From contig JAURLP010000033.1 in assembly GCA_030831165.1 (NCBI GenBank), positions 1 to 64,000 of the forward strand: 64,000 bases of DNA, in the 5' to 3' direction. Shown piece after piece: positions 17,716 through 28,552 of the stretch. The position numbers and the translations under genes are program-made. Numbering within the stretch: the first letter of the stretch is position 1; each line of letters starts with the position of its first letter. The DNA is from Gammaproteobacteria bacterium (GTDB taxonomy: Bacteria > Pseudomonadota > Gammaproteobacteria > Pseudomonadales > Pseudohongiellaceae). The notes beneath the pieces were generated by a model, which was not told where the DNA came from, did not search any database, and worked only from the letters and a program-made list of their open reading frames with translations.

Positions 17716-19518
17716 TTAACTGTCAGACTCAGCGTCGAGCCGCTGCATAGTAGTGAGAATAAATTCGCTATCCGGTCTTTCTTGCAGAGCAAGCTTCCAG
17801 ATTTCCCTTGCCGCTTCTCGATTGCCCATTACCCAGAGTACTTCACCTAAGTGAGCAGCCACTTCATGATCAGGGAAAAGTTCAAAGGCACGTTCAAGAT
17901 TTATTTTTGATTCTTCATACATGCCTAATTTGTATTGAACCCAGCCAAGGCTGTCTATAATGGCGGGGTCATTAGGCGATAATTCTATAGCTCTATCTAT
18001 AAGCTCCTTAGCTTCATTGTAACGAGTTGTTCTGTCGGCAAGGAAGTAACCTAATGTATTAAAAGGAGAAGGATTGTTTGGCTCAAGACGCATTAAGCTG
18101 CGTAAATCCAATTCAAGTATGGCAAAGTCATCAAGCTCCTGTGAAACAACGGTACGTAATTGGATAAGTTGAATGTCATTCGGATAATTGCTGATGGCGC
18201 GACTTAAAAAGGTAAAAGCAGAAAAGTATTCCTGCGCATCTATCAAGAGCCCGGCTTCCAGGGCCAACAAGGTGCTATTAATTTCCGGCCTTCTGAGACG
18301 AATCTGCCTGATGTGATCACTGGCCTCAGCATAGCGATCATGCTCAATCATGAGTTCCATATAGTTTCGTAGTGCCACCAGATAGTTATTGCCGCCATTG
18401 ACATGGAGATAATGGTCTATGGCTTCATCGGGCTTGTTTTCTTCATCACTAATCAAGGCCAGATAGTAATGGGTATCGTCCAGGCGCTGACCGTTGACTA
18501 ATAAACGTTGGAAATAATTTCGAGCGGCACTTAACTGGTTTGCTTCGATAGAAATTAAAGCAAGGGAATATAGCATTTCAAAATCCTGAGGATCCTGATC
18601 AACAATAATGGCAAATTGCTGCATTGCTTCACGGTAATTGCCGGCTTCCACAAGTTTGCGCCCATAAGCGAATCGCAACTGTTTATTGTCAGGCTTATCC
18701 TTCAGGCTATCTTCAAGACGTCGGCTGGCCTGGCGAGTTTCGCCCATCTCTTCAAGAACGGCCACTTCGGCAATGAGAATTTCGACAGGGTCGTCATTTT
18801 CAAGCGCTAGCTGATTAAGCATTTCATAGGCTTCTAGTAACTGGCTGTTTTGGCGATACAGTTGCGCCATCGCCAAGCGCAAGGTGAAATGTTGTGGATG
18901 AGCAGGCAGCAGCACTTCAAAATCAGCTATCAAAGTTTCAAGGGTGGGCTGAATTTCGATATTGTTCTCCGCTCGATTGCTGATTAAGCGATAATCCACG
19001 TCGTAACCCAAAGCATGCATCCGCGCGAAAAGTGCCAGTGCTTCATTCAGGCGATTAACACTGATCAGCTGATAGGCTGAGGTCTTTAATGCCTCTTCAG
19101 AATCAGGTTGTTTGGCTAACCATAACTGGTTTAATTCCAGTGAAGCCTCATTGTTGCGTAAAAAAGCGGCAATTAAAGCTGCCCTTCGAATAATCCCCAG
19201 GTCATTAGTTTCCCGCGCCAGTGACAAATATTCTGTGAGGGCCGTCTGGTTATAACCGCGTTGGCCGGCCATTTCGGCAATAATGACACGAGTAAGGATA
19301 TCTTCAGGAAAAGCGTCATAAACAATCCCTTCCTCGGGCGGCGGCAGGCTATTTGATGCCCTTTCTCCCGGTCGACTGGATTCCATATTTTCACTGAGCG
19401 TTTCAGGAAGTTCATTTGCAGAGGCTAATTCGGGCTCTGGCCGGGTATTTGCGCAGGCCGTAAAAAGGGTGACAAAACCTGATGTCAGCAGGAGTTTTAC
19501 CAGTAATGCTCTATTCAT
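17716..19518 (-). CDS. TPR-repeat lipoprotein
   Basis: 600 residues. The signal ends LFTAC (Cys 22), a moderate lipobox, so a membrane lipoprotein is likely. After a Pro/Glu-rich linker (about 25-65) the remainder is a superhelix of about 12-14 tetratricopeptide repeats, clearest at the C-terminus (PNNPSPFNTLGYFLAD, PNDPAIIDSLGWVQYKLG, PDHEVAAHLGEVLW). TPRs bind proteins. The homologous gene next to lolB and hemA in Pseudomonas (PA4667) is also a large TPR protein of undefined role. Divergent from hemA, with a 93-base shared promoter region. Confidence 0.92.
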   Translation of the reverse strand: MNRALLVKLLLTSGFVTLFTACANTRPEPELASANELPETLSENMESSRPGERASNSLPPPEEGIVYDAFPEDILTRVIIAEMAGQRGYNQTALTEYLSLARETNDLGIIRRAALIAAFLRNNEASLELNQLWLAKQPDSEEALKTSAYQLISVNRLNEALALFARMHALGYDVDYRLISNRAENNIEIQPTLETLIADFEVLLPAHPQHFTLRLAMAQLYRQNSQLLEAYEMLNQLALENDDPVEILIAEVAVLEEMGETRQASRRLEDSLKDKPDNKQLRFAYGRKLVEAGNYREAMQQFAIIVDQDPQDFEMLYSLALISIEANQLSAARNYFQRLLVNGQRLDDTHYYLALISDEENKPDEAIDHYLHVNGGNNYLVALRNYMELMIEHDRYAEASDHIRQIRLRRPEINSTLLALEAGLLIDAQEYFSAFTFLSRAISNYPNDIQLIQLRTVVSQELDDFAILELDLRSLMRLEPNNPSPFNTLGYFLADRTTRYNEAKELIDRAIELSPNDPAIIDSLGWVQYKLGMYEESKINLERAFELFPDHEVAAHLGEVLWVMGNREAAREIWKLALQERPDSEFILTTMQRLDAESDS

Positions 19519-19611
19519 GAGACAAGTATATCCAGAGTTATTAGGCAGTGACTACAGTATTGAGTAAAATAGCTGCTTTTATTGTTTTGGACTACCCGAT
19601 TCTATTAATTC

Positions 19612-20922
19612 ATGGCTACTCTACTACTGGGCATTAATCACAATACTGCGAGTATAGCCATTCGAGAGAAGGTTGCCTTTGCCCCCGAGCTGATGCAAGA
19701 GGCTTTGATGCAGGCCTGTAGTAGTGCCGAATTGGGTGAGCTGGCCATTTTGTCTACCTGTAACCGTACTGAACTATACTGTGTGCCCAGTCATTTATCA
19801 GAGAGTGAAACTCAAAGACAAGCCATTGAACAGGCAGTGCTATCCTGGTTGGCCAGGTATCATCAGCTCGATGAACAGGAACTAAGATCCTGTGTTTATG
19901 CTTACTGGGATGAAGATGCCGTTCGTCACGTTATGAAAGTAGCCAGCGGTCTTGATTCAATGGTTTTGGGTGAGCCTCAAATTTTAGGCCAGATTAAATC
20001 TGCTTATGCAGTAGCGAAAGAGGCTGGTAGTGTTGACAGTCATTTACATCGGGTTTTTAAAGACACTTTCTCGGTTGCAAAAAAAGTTAGAACCGACACT
20101 GCAATCGGGGAAAATCCAGTATCAGTTGCCTTTGCAGCAGTGAGCCTGGCGCAACGTATTTTTGAAGATCTTTCAAAAGCGTCGGTTTTAATGATAGGGG
20201 CAGGGCGTACCATTGAGCTTGTAGTACAGCATCTGAAACAGGCAAATGTGGCAAAGATAGTCGTTGCCAACCGCACACTCACGAACGCGCTGGAGTTGAA
20301 AGAAAAATATGGCGTCAATGAAGTTTTATTATCGGATATACCTGAGCAATTACTGAATGCTGATATTGTGGTTTCATCAACAGCAAGCCAGTTACCAATT
20401 TTAGGCAAGGGCGCTGTTGAAAAAGCTTTGAAGATTCGAAAGCATCGACCTATTTTTATGGTGGATTTAGCAGTCCCCAGAGATATAGAGCCGGAAGTTG
20501 GGGAGCTGGAGGACGTCTATTTATACAGTGTAGATGACCTCAAAGAGGTTATTGACAGTAATGTGCAAACTCGTCAATCAGCTGCTGCTGAAGCCGAGCA
20601 TATTATTGAAAAGGGAGTGCAGGAATTTCAGCAAAAGCAACGATCATTAGATATTGTTTCCAGCTTGAAATCTTTTCGTGAAAAAGCAGAATCTATTCGT
20701 GATAGTGAATTAGAAAAGGCGCTAAAATTACTGGAAAAAGGTGAGGATGCTGAAAAAGTATTGCAGAGCATGGCGCGTTTACTGACCAACAAATTAATAC
20801 ATTCACCAAGCGTGCAGATGAAAAAAGCCAGCGCAGAAGGACGCAATGAGTTGGTGGCATTAGCTCAGGAATTGTTCGAGTTGGATGACGGTAATACGAA
20901 TAGTGGTTTATCTGATCGCTAA
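19612..20922 (+). CDS. hemA: Glutamyl-tRNA reductase
   Basis: 436 residues. Reduces Glu-tRNA(Glu) to glutamate-1-semialdehyde, the first step to haem by the C5 route. The catalytic Cys50 lies in [11 protein letters not shown]; the NADPH site [10 protein letters not shown] has the usual glycine pattern; [17 protein letters not shown] and a C-terminal dimerisation helix are intact. The ribosome site is weak. Divergent from the TPR-lolB-ispE operon and followed by prfA at 56 bases. Confidence 0.97.
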   Translation: MATLLLGINHNTASIAIREKVAFAPELMQEALMQACSSAELGELAILSTCNRTELYCVPSHLSESETQRQAIEQAVLSWLARYHQLDEQELRSCVYAYWDEDAVRHVMKVASGLDSMVLGEPQILGQIKSAYAVAKEAGSVDSHLHRVFKDTFSVAKKVRTDTAIGENPVSVAFAAVSLAQRIFEDLSKASVLMIGAGRTIELVVQHLKQANVAKIVVANRTLTNALELKEKYGVNEVLLSDIPEQLLNADIVVSSTASQLPILGKGAVEKALKIRKHRPIFMVDLAVPRDIEPEVGELEDVYLYSVDDLKEVIDSNVQTRQSAAAEAEHIIEKGVQEFQQKQRSLDIVSSLKSFREKAESIRDSELEKALKLLEKGEDAEKVLQSMARLLTNKLIHSPSVQMKKASAEGRNELVALAQELFELDDGNTNSGLSDR

Positions 20923-20978
20923 GAATGATCTGTCCTGGAATATTATTGACTTAAAGTGTGAATGGAAATAGAAGTTGA

Positions 20979-22061
20979 ATGAAAGAATCAATCTTACATA
21001 AGTTAGAAAATTTAAAAGATCGCTATGAAGAACTGGAAGGTTTGCTCAGTGATGCAGAAGTCATTTCAAATCAGGATAAATTTCGAACCTACTCCATGGA
21101 ATATTCTGAATTAGAGCCCGTGGTCAACAATTTTCGCACATTCATGCAAGCGCAGTCTGATCTTGATGAAGCCAGGAGCATGCAAAAAGATAGTGATCCG
21201 GATTTGCGTCAGATGGGTGATGAGGAAGCTGCACTGGCCAGTGAAAAAATAGAAAAACTGGAGCAGGAATTACAAAAACTTTTATTACCAAAAGATCCAA
21301 AAGATAGTTGCAATGTTTTTCTTGAAATCCGAGCGGGAACGGGCGGTGATGAGGCTGCCATTTTTTCCGGGGACTTGTTCAGAATGTATTCGCGTTATGC
21401 GGAATCACAGGGCTGGAAAATGGAAATAATCAGTGAAAGAGCCGGTGAACATGGCGGTTATAAAGAAATAATCAGCAGGGTTGAAGGTAAGAATGTTTTT
21501 GCTAATCTTAAGTTTGAATCCGGGGCTCATCGGGTTCAAAGAGTGCCGGAAACTGAAACGCAGGGCAGAGTGCATACCTCGGCTTGCACGGTGGCTGTCA
21601 TGCCTGAAGTGGATGACATAGAAGAAATTGAAATTAATAAAAATGACTTGCGTGTTGATACCTTTCGCGCCAGTGGAGCGGGTGGCCAGCACGTTAATAA
21701 AACTGATTCTGCCATCCGACTAACACATTTGCCTACCGGCATAGTAGTAGAGTGTCAGGATGAACGTTCCCAGCATAAAAACAAAGCCAAAGCGATGGCT
21801 CTGTTACAGGCTAAACTGCAGGCCACGGCTGAAGCTGAACAACATCAGGAACAGTCAGATACCAGACGCAACCTGGTTGGCAGTGGGGATCGGTCAGAAA
21901 AAATCCGTACCTATAATTATCCAGATGGGCGCATCACTGATCACCGAATTAAGCTGACACTTTATAAATTAAATGATGTCATGGCAGGTGATTTGAGTGA
22001 CGTTATTCAACCTCTCATTAATGAACATCAAGCTGATCAGCTTGCTGAATTAGCCTCTTGA
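20979..22061 (+). CDS. prfA: Peptide chain release factor 1
   Basis: 360 residues. Ends translation at UAA and UAG. The GGQ motif is at 235-237 in [17 protein letters not shown], and the codon-recognition PxT sequence [15 protein letters not shown] is intact (PET here, the usual RF1 variant region). The Gln of GGQ is the methylation target of PrmC, whose gene follows 31 bases later. Confidence 0.98.
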   Translation: MKESILHKLENLKDRYEELEGLLSDAEVISNQDKFRTYSMEYSELEPVVNNFRTFMQAQSDLDEARSMQKDSDPDLRQMGDEEAALASEKIEKLEQELQKLLLPKDPKDSCNVFLEIRAGTGGDEAAIFSGDLFRMYSRYAESQGWKMEIISERAGEHGGYKEIISRVEGKNVFANLKFESGAHRVQRVPETETQGRVHTSACTVAVMPEVDDIEEIEINKNDLRVDTFRASGAGGQHVNKTDSAIRLTHLPTGIVVECQDERSQHKNKAKAMALLQAKLQATAEAEQHQEQSDTRRNLVGSGDRSEKIRTYNYPDGRITDHRIKLTLYKLNDVMAGDLSDVIQPLINEHQADQLAELAS

Positions 22062-22092
22062 TCATTTTATCCATGGGAGAATCTGGTAGCGA

Positions 22093-22920
22093 GTGCAAAT
22101 CAAGCAAGCCTTAAGCCATGCTAGATCTCAACTAGGAGCAAGTGAAAGCCCTCACCTGGATGCAGAGCTTTTATTGGCTTATGTGCTAGGTAAACCCCGC
22201 GAATATTTAATCACTTGGCCGGAAACTGTTCTGGAAGAATCCGAGCAGCAAGCATTTTTACAATTACTCCAGCAAAGAATATCTGGATATCCCATTGCTT
22301 ATCTTATTGGGACCAAGGGCTTCTGGAATTTTGATTTGAAAGTCACAGCTGATGTGCTTGTTCCCAGACCAGAAACAGAATTGTTGGTAGAGATTATTCT
22401 TAAGCATCTGGACACAAAAAAGCACCTGGTAGCCGATCTCGGTACAGGCTCTGGTGCCATCGCTCTGGCCCTGGCAAGTGAGAGACCTGAGTGGCAGATT
22501 GTTGCAACGGATAGCAGTCAAGCAGCATTGAATTTGGCAGGAGAGAATGCGAAAAACCTGCAATTAAAAAATATTGAATTCAGACGAGGTTCCTGGACTG
22601 CAGCCTTAAATGGGAAAAACCTTGATGCGATTGTTTCAAACCCGCCTTATATAGATAAAGCAGACATGCACTTGAAACAGGGCGATCTTAGATATGAACC
22701 TGTGCAGGCATTAGTCGCTGAGGAACAGGGTTTAGCCGATTTAAGACAAATTGCAGCTGAAGCCTTGGATAATTTAAAGCCTGGCGGTATCTTACTCATG
22801 GAGCATGGTTATCAGCAGGGTGAAGCGGTCAGGCATTTATTAGCACAATCAGGTTACAATGAAATTCAGACATATAGAGATCTTGCTGGCCTGGAAAGAG
22901 CAACCCTGGCTAGAAGATAG
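22093..22920 (+). CDS. prmC: Release factor glutamine methyltransferase
   Basis: 275 residues, GTG start. Methylates the GGQ glutamine of RF1 and RF2 using S-adenosylmethionine. An N-terminal helical domain (about 1-80) precedes a Rossmann domain with ADLGTGSGAIALAL as the SAM loop and the substrate-binding NPPY at 183-186, the same number as in E. coli. GGGAGA about 13 bases upstream is a weak ribosome site. The stop codon lies inside an 11-bp tandem repeat. Confidence 0.96.
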   Translation: MQIKQALSHARSQLGASESPHLDAELLLAYVLGKPREYLITWPETVLEESEQQAFLQLLQQRISGYPIAYLIGTKGFWNFDLKVTADVLVPRPETELLVEIILKHLDTKKHLVADLGTGSGAIALALASERPEWQIVATDSSQAALNLAGENAKNLQLKNIEFRRGSWTAALNGKNLDAIVSNPPYIDKADMHLKQGDLRYEPVQALVAEEQGLADLRQIAAEALDNLKPGGILLMEHGYQQGEAVRHLLAQSGYNEIQTYRDLAGLERATLARR

Positions 22921-22948
22921 TTGGTAGATAGTTGTTAGATAGTTAGGG
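22916..22948 (+). repeat. Three tandem 11-bp units at the end of prmC
   Basis: GATAGTTGGTA, GATAGTTGTTA and GATAGTTAGGG follow directly. The first contains the prmC stop codon. The second differs from the first by one base, the third by more. It looks like a short slippage-derived repeat. Confidence 0.7.
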
Positions 22949-23058
22949 ATTGGTTGGGAGATTGTTAAAAAATTAGTTGTAAAGACTTTGCTACAAAAAT
23001 ATTTTTTTCTAAATCAATCAATGAAAATTATCAGAAAAAATTAAGCAGAAAACATTAA

Positions 23059-23820
23059 ATGAAATTACTAATCAGTCTCAGCTTTATGTTTTTTACTCTG
23101 ACGCTAAGTGCGCAGGATGTCGATTTCGCCAACACTCTGCAACAAGCCGAGCAAGGTGATGCCGATGCGCAATACATGATGGGTTTGCTTTACGATAATG
23201 CTATTGGTTTGGATAGGAATCTTGCAGAAGCGGCTCGTTGGTATGAGATGGCGTCGCAACAAAAGCATATAGCGGCTCAATTTAATCTGGCACAAATGTA
23301 TCGCTATGGCGAGGGTTTGCCTCAAGATATGGCGCAGTCACTTTATTGGTTTAAGCAAGCGGCAGAAGAGGGTAACGATCCTCAGGCTCAATATGTATTG
23401 GGTGATTTCTACCGCTATGGAGAAGGTGTGGAACTCAATCATAATGAGGCGTTTCGATGGTACATACTGGCAGCCGAACAAACTCATATGGAAGCTGAGT
23501 ATATGACAGGTATATTAATAGCGGATGGCGTCGGCGCACCTGAAAATGATTTTATGGCTTTACGCTGGTTACGTAAGGCTGCAAAGCAAGGGCATGCTGG
23601 CGCTTTTTATGCGCTTGGGGAAATGTATGAAAAGGGCGAGGGGGTCAATGAAAATTTAGCACAAGCTTTTGTCTGGTATACCGCTGCAAGCGAGTTGGGC
23701 AATACGCAAGCAGTCGCTCGCCTCGACCTGCTAGCCTCTAACCTGGAGCCTGAGTTATTAAACCAGGCAGAAAATTCAGCTCAAAATTGTATCACTTCAG
23801 CTTTTCAAACGTGTGAATAA
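23059..23820 (+). CDS. Secreted Sel1-repeat protein
   Basis: 253 residues, signal peptide ending LSAQ (residue 19). Five to six Sel1-like repeats fill residues 25-230, each with the pattern AQYMMGLLYDxGxGxxxNxxEAxRWYxxAAxQ. Sel1 repeats form solenoids that bind other proteins, often at the cell envelope; the partner is unknown. It stands between prmC and moeB on the same strand, 6 bases before moeB, and so disrupts the usual direct prmC-moeB order. Confidence 0.9.
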   Translation: MKLLISLSFMFFTLTLSAQDVDFANTLQQAEQGDADAQYMMGLLYDNAIGLDRNLAEAARWYEMASQQKHIAAQFNLAQMYRYGEGLPQDMAQSLYWFKQAAEEGNDPQAQYVLGDFYRYGEGVELNHNEAFRWYILAAEQTHMEAEYMTGILIADGVGAPENDFMALRWLRKAAKQGHAGAFYALGEMYEKGEGVNENLAQAFVWYTAASELGNTQAVARLDLLASNLEPELLNQAENSAQNCITSAFQTCE

Positions 23821-23826
23821 AAGGCG

Positions 23827-24567
23827 ATGAATGACGAGCAACTATTAAGATATAGCCGACAAATAATGCTGCCAGGGCTTGATCTTGCTGGTCAGGAAAA
23901 GTTACTGGCAGCGAACGTTTTGATTATTGGTGCTGGCGGGCTGGGATGTCCAGCTGCAATGTATCTTGCCAGTTCTGGTATCGGGCAGATGACGATTGCC
24001 GATGATGATGTGGTCGATTTAAGCAATCTGCAACGCCAGATAGCACATCACACCAGTTCATTAGGTCTTAGTAAGGCGGCTTCCCTGAAAGAGACTTTAT
24101 TGCAGCTAAATCCAGAGGTTGGTGTCACAGCACTTGCCGAACGGCTAGAGGGTACCATCCTGTCAATGGAGATTACTAAAGCCGATGTGGTCGTGGATTG
24201 CAGTGATAACCTTAAAACCCGTCTGGAAATTAATAAATATTGCCAGCAGCATAAAGTCCCACTGGTTTCTGGTGCGGCGATACGCATGGAGGCCCAACTC
24301 AGCGTGTTTAATTTTCGAGAGTCTGCTAGCCCTTGTTACCAGTGTCTTTATGATGAAGACAGTGAATTATCACTAAGCTGCTCTGAAAGTGGCGTGATTG
24401 CTCCCCTGGTTGGAATTATTGGCTCAATGCAGTCCCTGGAGGTCATTAAACTGATTTGCAGTATCGGTGATTCAGTCTCTGGCCGCTTATTACTTCTGGA
24501 TGCGGCTATCATGCAGTGGAGAGAAATGGCATTAGCACAAAATCCGCAATGCCCTATTTGCAACTAG
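23827..24567 (+). CDS. moeB: HesA/MoeB/ThiF family adenylyltransferase
   Basis: 246 residues. Adenylates the C-terminal Gly-Gly of a small sulfur carrier (MoaD or ThiS type). Nucleotide-binding GAGGLGCPAAMYLASSGIG, the DDDVVDLSNLQRQ segment and DCSDNLKTR follow the E1 fold. The zinc-binding pairs are CYQC and the C-terminal CPIC. No rhodanese domain is attached. Its place after prfA-prmC is that of moeB in many gammaproteobacteria; ThiF cannot be excluded by sequence alone. Confidence 0.92.
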   Translation: MNDEQLLRYSRQIMLPGLDLAGQEKLLAANVLIIGAGGLGCPAAMYLASSGIGQMTIADDDVVDLSNLQRQIAHHTSSLGLSKAASLKETLLQLNPEVGVTALAERLEGTILSMEITKADVVVDCSDNLKTRLEINKYCQQHKVPLVSGAAIRMEAQLSVFNFRESASPCYQCLYDEDSELSLSCSESGVIAPLVGIIGSMQSLEVIKLICSIGDSVSGRLLLLDAAIMQWREMALAQNPQCPICN

Positions 24568-24713
24568 CGTCCGGCAGATAAAAGCTGCATTAAAAAAAGT
24601 TCATCTGGAATGCTTGCGCTCAGTGTTTTGAACTTGTAACAGTCTTGGCGAATTAACAAAAAAATTTATGCTAGTATTTTTCAATTAAATTATTTAGAGG
24701 TGTCTTTCTTATC

Positions 24714-26480
24714 ATGGACCACAGAAACTTTTTATCTTGGATAAAACTGAGCTCATTATTGTTGAGCTGTCTGTACTTAATGAGCTGCAATCAGGAAACT
24801 GAAAGCCAGCAGTCTGCTCAGGCGTCTGCCGGAGCCAACAGCTCAGCGGGTACTTATGCTGATGAAATTTATAACAATGCCAGAATATATACCTTAGAAG
24901 CAGATTTACCCTGGGCTGAAGCCATTGCAGTAAAAGAGGGTGTGATTTTGGCGGTGGGTAGCAATGAAGAAATATCGGCTATGGCAGGCCCAGATACAAA
25001 TATGATTGATCTTGATGGAAAGATGATAATGCCTGGGATACATGATACCCACGCTCATCCAGTAGATGCTGGCATTACCGAACTTTATGAATGCAGTTTC
25101 CGAACCACAGACTTAACAGAAGCTCTGGAAACAATAAGAGGCTGTGCAGCAGATGCCCAGCCTGGACAGTGGATAACTGGCGGTCAATGGTTCGAAAGCT
25201 ATTTTGAAGAAGGTGTCATGCCAAAATCGGTTCTGGATGAGCTGCCTATAGATAATCCCATCTTTTTCATGGATTGGTCTGTTCATAATGCCTGGCTTAA
25301 TAGCAGGGCATTGGATTTGCTTCTTATAATCAATGACACGCCCAACCCAAAAGGTGGCGCAATAGTTCGCGACTTGAATTCCGGAGAAGCGACGGGAATA
25401 TTGCTCGACAATGCAGCATATAATTTCAAGAGAGAAGTTGATCAATATTCGATTGCGCAATACAAAGAGGCAATTCGCTGGTCAATTGATCAAATGGTTC
25501 AAGTTGGTATTACTACCTACAAAGATGCGCTTACCATAGCGGATTCCCTTGCAGCTTATATTGAACTCGATCAGGAAGAGGCTCTCAAAACGCGTGTAAA
25601 AACCAGTCTGTCATGGAAAAGTGCATGGGCAGATTCTCACGAATCCGAGTTAGCGGTTATTGCAAATCGTGGCGCCTATACCAGTGAGCATCTGGATACG
25701 GATTTTGCAAAAATAATGCTGGACGGTATTCCGCCAACTTATACCGCGGCATTAATAGAGCCTTATATGCCCAGTGAAGAATTTGGTGATGATTATCATG
25801 GCTACACCATGCTTGAAGCTGATGAATTAATTCAGGATGTGGTTAATCTGGATGCCCAGGGCATTACAGTTAAAATTCATGCCACCGGTGATGCGTCAGT
25901 ACGAATGGCACTTAATGCCTTTGAAGCAGCGCGTGAAATCAATGGCAATACAGGCCTAATTCATGAAGTGTCTCATGCTGAAATGATTCATCCTGATGAT
26001 CTAATGCGCTTTTATGAGCTTAATGTTGCCCCGGAAATGGGCCCGAATCTATGGTATCCAGCAGCATTAGGTGACCTCAGGCCCCTGCTGGGTGAAGGAC
26101 GCCATTTATTCTGGCAGATCAATACTCTTTACGAATCCGGGGCCCTTGTCATTTATGGTTCAGACTGGCCTGTCGTGCCTTCACCAAATCCCTGGACCGG
26201 CATTGAAGCCATGGTGACCCGTATGGATCCATCCGGGCAAGATCCAACAGTGGGTTGGACGGATGAGGCGGTTGATATGGAAACAGCTATCAAGATATTT
26301 ACAATTAACGGTGCTATTGCCAATAAAGATGGTGAGAGTAGTGGTAGTCTGGTGGCAGGCAAACATGCAGACTTCATCGTTTTGGACAGAAACATATTCG
26401 AAGTGCCTATTGAGGATGTTGGTGAGACTCAAATCTTATTGACAGTGGTTGCTGGAAAGCGGGTATATGGTGAACTCTAG
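24714..26480 (+). CDS. Lipoprotein amidohydrolase (amidohydrolase_3 family)
   Basis: 588 residues. A signal with lipobox LMSC (Cys 25) and a Gln/Ser/Ala-rich linker place it as a lipoprotein. The catalytic domain is of the YtcJ-like type: metal-binding HDTHAHP, the IHATGDASVRMAL and EVSHAEMIHPDD histidine segments, and YGSDWPVVPSPNP with the metal-binding Asp. A small beta domain bounds both ends. Family members cleave various C-N bonds; the substrate is unknown. It stands alone between moeB and a VOC gene. Confidence 0.9.
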   Translation: MDHRNFLSWIKLSSLLLSCLYLMSCNQETESQQSAQASAGANSSAGTYADEIYNNARIYTLEADLPWAEAIAVKEGVILAVGSNEEISAMAGPDTNMIDLDGKMIMPGIHDTHAHPVDAGITELYECSFRTTDLTEALETIRGCAADAQPGQWITGGQWFESYFEEGVMPKSVLDELPIDNPIFFMDWSVHNAWLNSRALDLLLIINDTPNPKGGAIVRDLNSGEATGILLDNAAYNFKREVDQYSIAQYKEAIRWSIDQMVQVGITTYKDALTIADSLAAYIELDQEEALKTRVKTSLSWKSAWADSHESELAVIANRGAYTSEHLDTDFAKIMLDGIPPTYTAALIEPYMPSEEFGDDYHGYTMLEADELIQDVVNLDAQGITVKIHATGDASVRMALNAFEAAREINGNTGLIHEVSHAEMIHPDDLMRFYELNVAPEMGPNLWYPAALGDLRPLLGEGRHLFWQINTLYESGALVIYGSDWPVVPSPNPWTGIEAMVTRMDPSGQDPTVGWTDEAVDMETAIKIFTINGAIANKDGESSGSLVAGKHADFIVLDRNIFEVPIEDVGETQILLTVVAGKRVYGEL

Positions 26481-26583
26481 ATGGATTTTCGGTGGAGTTG
26501 AATCGCTGAAAATATTCTCCAAAATGCTGTATACTCACGTTGTTTTTTTAAATTGTATTAAACTTAGATAAGGAAGATAAAAT

Positions 26584-26970
26584 ATGTATACCCATATTTG
26601 TGTTGGAGCCAAAGACCTTGATGAATCACAAAAATTTTATGATGCAGCATTAGCGCCTTTAGGCATTAATACAGCTGTTAAGTTTTCAGAAAATGGTTGT
26701 CTTTATAGTACCGATGCTGGAAGCTTTCTGGTGTTGAAACCAGCTAACGGCAAAGAAGCAACTTACGCTAACGGCGGGACAATTGGATTTGCGGCACCAA
26801 ATGCGGCGGCTGTTGATGCAGCTTATGCCGGAGGTATGGCTAATGGTGGTACTGACGAAGGTGCTCCAGGTAAACGACCAAATGCACCAGGCAATGCTTA
26901 TGGCGCATATTTAAGAGATCCTGTTGGCAATAAGATAAGTTTTTACTGTCAACTGCCTGAAGGAGAGTAA
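26584..26970 (+). CDS. VOC family protein (single domain)
   Basis: 128 residues, cytosolic. One glyoxalase/bleomycin-resistance module: MYTHICVGAKDLDESQKFYD at the start, then ALGINT, the GGTIGFAAPNAAAVDAAYA helix and a closing DPVGNKISFYCQ strand. His4 and a late acidic position could bind a metal. AAGGAAG about 5 bases upstream is the ribosome site. A strong terminator follows at 27042. Confidence 0.9.
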   Translation: MYTHICVGAKDLDESQKFYDAALAPLGINTAVKFSENGCLYSTDAGSFLVLKPANGKEATYANGGTIGFAAPNAAAVDAAYAGGMANGGTDEGAPGKRPNAPGNAYGAYLRDPVGNKISFYCQLPEGE

Positions 26971-27041
26971 TTTCTAGCTCCGGTTTTTGGAATCGCAGTT
27001 ATATTAATTTAACTGCCATAAGAAAACGTGGCTTTAATAAG

Positions 27042-27071
27042 AGGAAGCATTTATCTATGCTTCCTTTTTTT
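27042..27071 (+). terminator. Intrinsic terminator after the VOC gene
   Basis: The 9-bp stem AGGAAGCAT / ATGCTTCCT with a TTATCT loop is followed by six Ts. Confidence 0.9.
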
Positions 27072-27220
27072 ATGTCCAGAGCTTATAGCCAATAAAGAAA
27101 AAAGAAGGATAAGTAGATATTTTTGGAGACTAGCGAAATTATGCCGTTAAAATATTAGCTATGCTATGATGCCGCCCCAGTTAAGTAATTGAATATAGTT
27201 AATAATCCGGAACAATCTTC

Positions 27221-28552
27221 GTGAATGATGAACAACAAAATGGCCTGATCGATAAAGATAAAGAACCCAGTACTGAAAATATTCAGGCCGCCGAAATTAC
27301 AAATACCGAAATCAAAGTTCGTTTTACAGAATTTGATCTACCTTCTCCCTTATTAAAGGCATATGAAGATCTTGGTTTTGAGTATTGCACGCCTATTCAG
27401 GAGCAGAGTTTAAAAGTCACCATGCAGGGACATGATGCCACCGGTAAGGCCCAGACAGGTACCGGTAAAACCGCTGCTTTTTTAACAACCATTATTTATG
27501 ACCAATTAAAAAATCCGATCAACGAAGAGCGTTACGTGGCTGAGCCACGTGCATTAATTATTGCACCTACTCGAGAGCTGGTCATGCAAATCGCTAAAGA
27601 TGCATTACTCCTGACAAAATATACTGATTTACATGTGCAGACCCTGGTGGGTGGTATTGATTACCAGAAACAACAAGACCAATTAGAGCAAAAAATTGTT
27701 GATATTGTCGTTGCAACACCTGGTCGCCTGATTGACTTTGTTGGCAGTAAAAAAATTGATTTAAGTTATGTTGAAACCCTGGTGATTGATGAAGCTGACC
27801 GCATGCTGGATATGGGTTTTATCCCTCAGGTACGCCAGATTATTGCGGCTTGTCCCAAAAAGGAATTCCGTCAAACCATGTTGTTCAGCGCTACCTTTAC
27901 TGATGATATCCGGACACTGGCTGAGCGTTGGGCACTCAATCCAATTCGAATAGAAGTGCAGTCGGAGCACCAGACCACCGAAAATGTTGATCAGAAAGTG
28001 TATCTGGTGACCACGGAAGAAAAATATAAATTACTCTATAACTTGATTCAGAGGGATAGCAGTAAACGAGTCATTGTCTTTACCAATCGACGGGATCAGG
28101 CTCGCAGGCTTGCCGACAGCCTGCACCGAAATGGCATTGAAACAGGTTTGTTAACGGGTGAAATCGCTCAGCAAAAAAGAGTACGAACACTTGAAGAGTT
28201 CCGTCATGCGGATATACAGGTTTTGGTTGCAACGGATGTTGCTGGAAGGGGGCTGCATATAGATGATATCAGCCATGTGGTGAATTTCACCTTGCCACTT
28301 GAGGCGGAAGATTATGTCCACCGTATTGGCCGGACCGGTAGAGCAGGAGCAGAAGGAACGTCTATTTCTTTTGCCTGTGAGGATGATTCATTTTTATTGC
28401 CGGACATAGAAGAAAAAATAGGAATGAAACTTGTTTGTGAACACCCGGAAGATTCCTTGCTGCTTGATCCGCCAGCATTTTCAAGGCCGTCCAAGTTTAA
28501 AGCAGACAAATCAGAGGATAAGAAAAAAGGAAAGCCGCAAAAACGTCGTTAG
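27221..28552 (+). CDS. rhlB: DEAD-box RNA helicase, RhlB type
   Basis: 443 residues from a GTG start; no in-frame ATG precedes the conserved region. Q-motif [19 protein letters not shown] with TPIQ, Walker [13 protein letters not shown] ([13 protein letters not shown]), SAT, and motif [12 protein letters not shown] are complete. A short acidic N-terminus and a basic C-terminal tail (about 425-443, Lys/Arg-rich) follow. RhlB works with the RNA degradosome in unwinding mRNA. Its end overlaps the convergent PA4642-family gene by four bases. Confidence 0.93.
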   Translation: MNDEQQNGLIDKDKEPSTENIQAAEITNTEIKVRFTEFDLPSPLLKAYEDLGFEYCTPIQEQSLKVTMQGHDATGKAQTGTGKTAAFLTTIIYDQLKNPINEERYVAEPRALIIAPTRELVMQIAKDALLLTKYTDLHVQTLVGGIDYQKQQDQLEQKIVDIVVATPGRLIDFVGSKKIDLSYVETLVIDEADRMLDMGFIPQVRQIIAACPKKEFRQTMLFSATFTDDIRTLAERWALNPIRIEVQSEHQTTENVDQKVYLVTTEEKYKLLYNLIQRDSSKRVIVFTNRRDQARRLADSLHRNGIETGLLTGEIAQQKRVRTLEEFRHADIQVLVATDVAGRGLHIDDISHVVNFTLPLEAEDYVHRIGRTGRAGAEGTSISFACEDDSFLLPDIEEKIGMKLVCEHPEDSLLLDPPAFSRPSKFKADKSEDKKKGKPQKRR

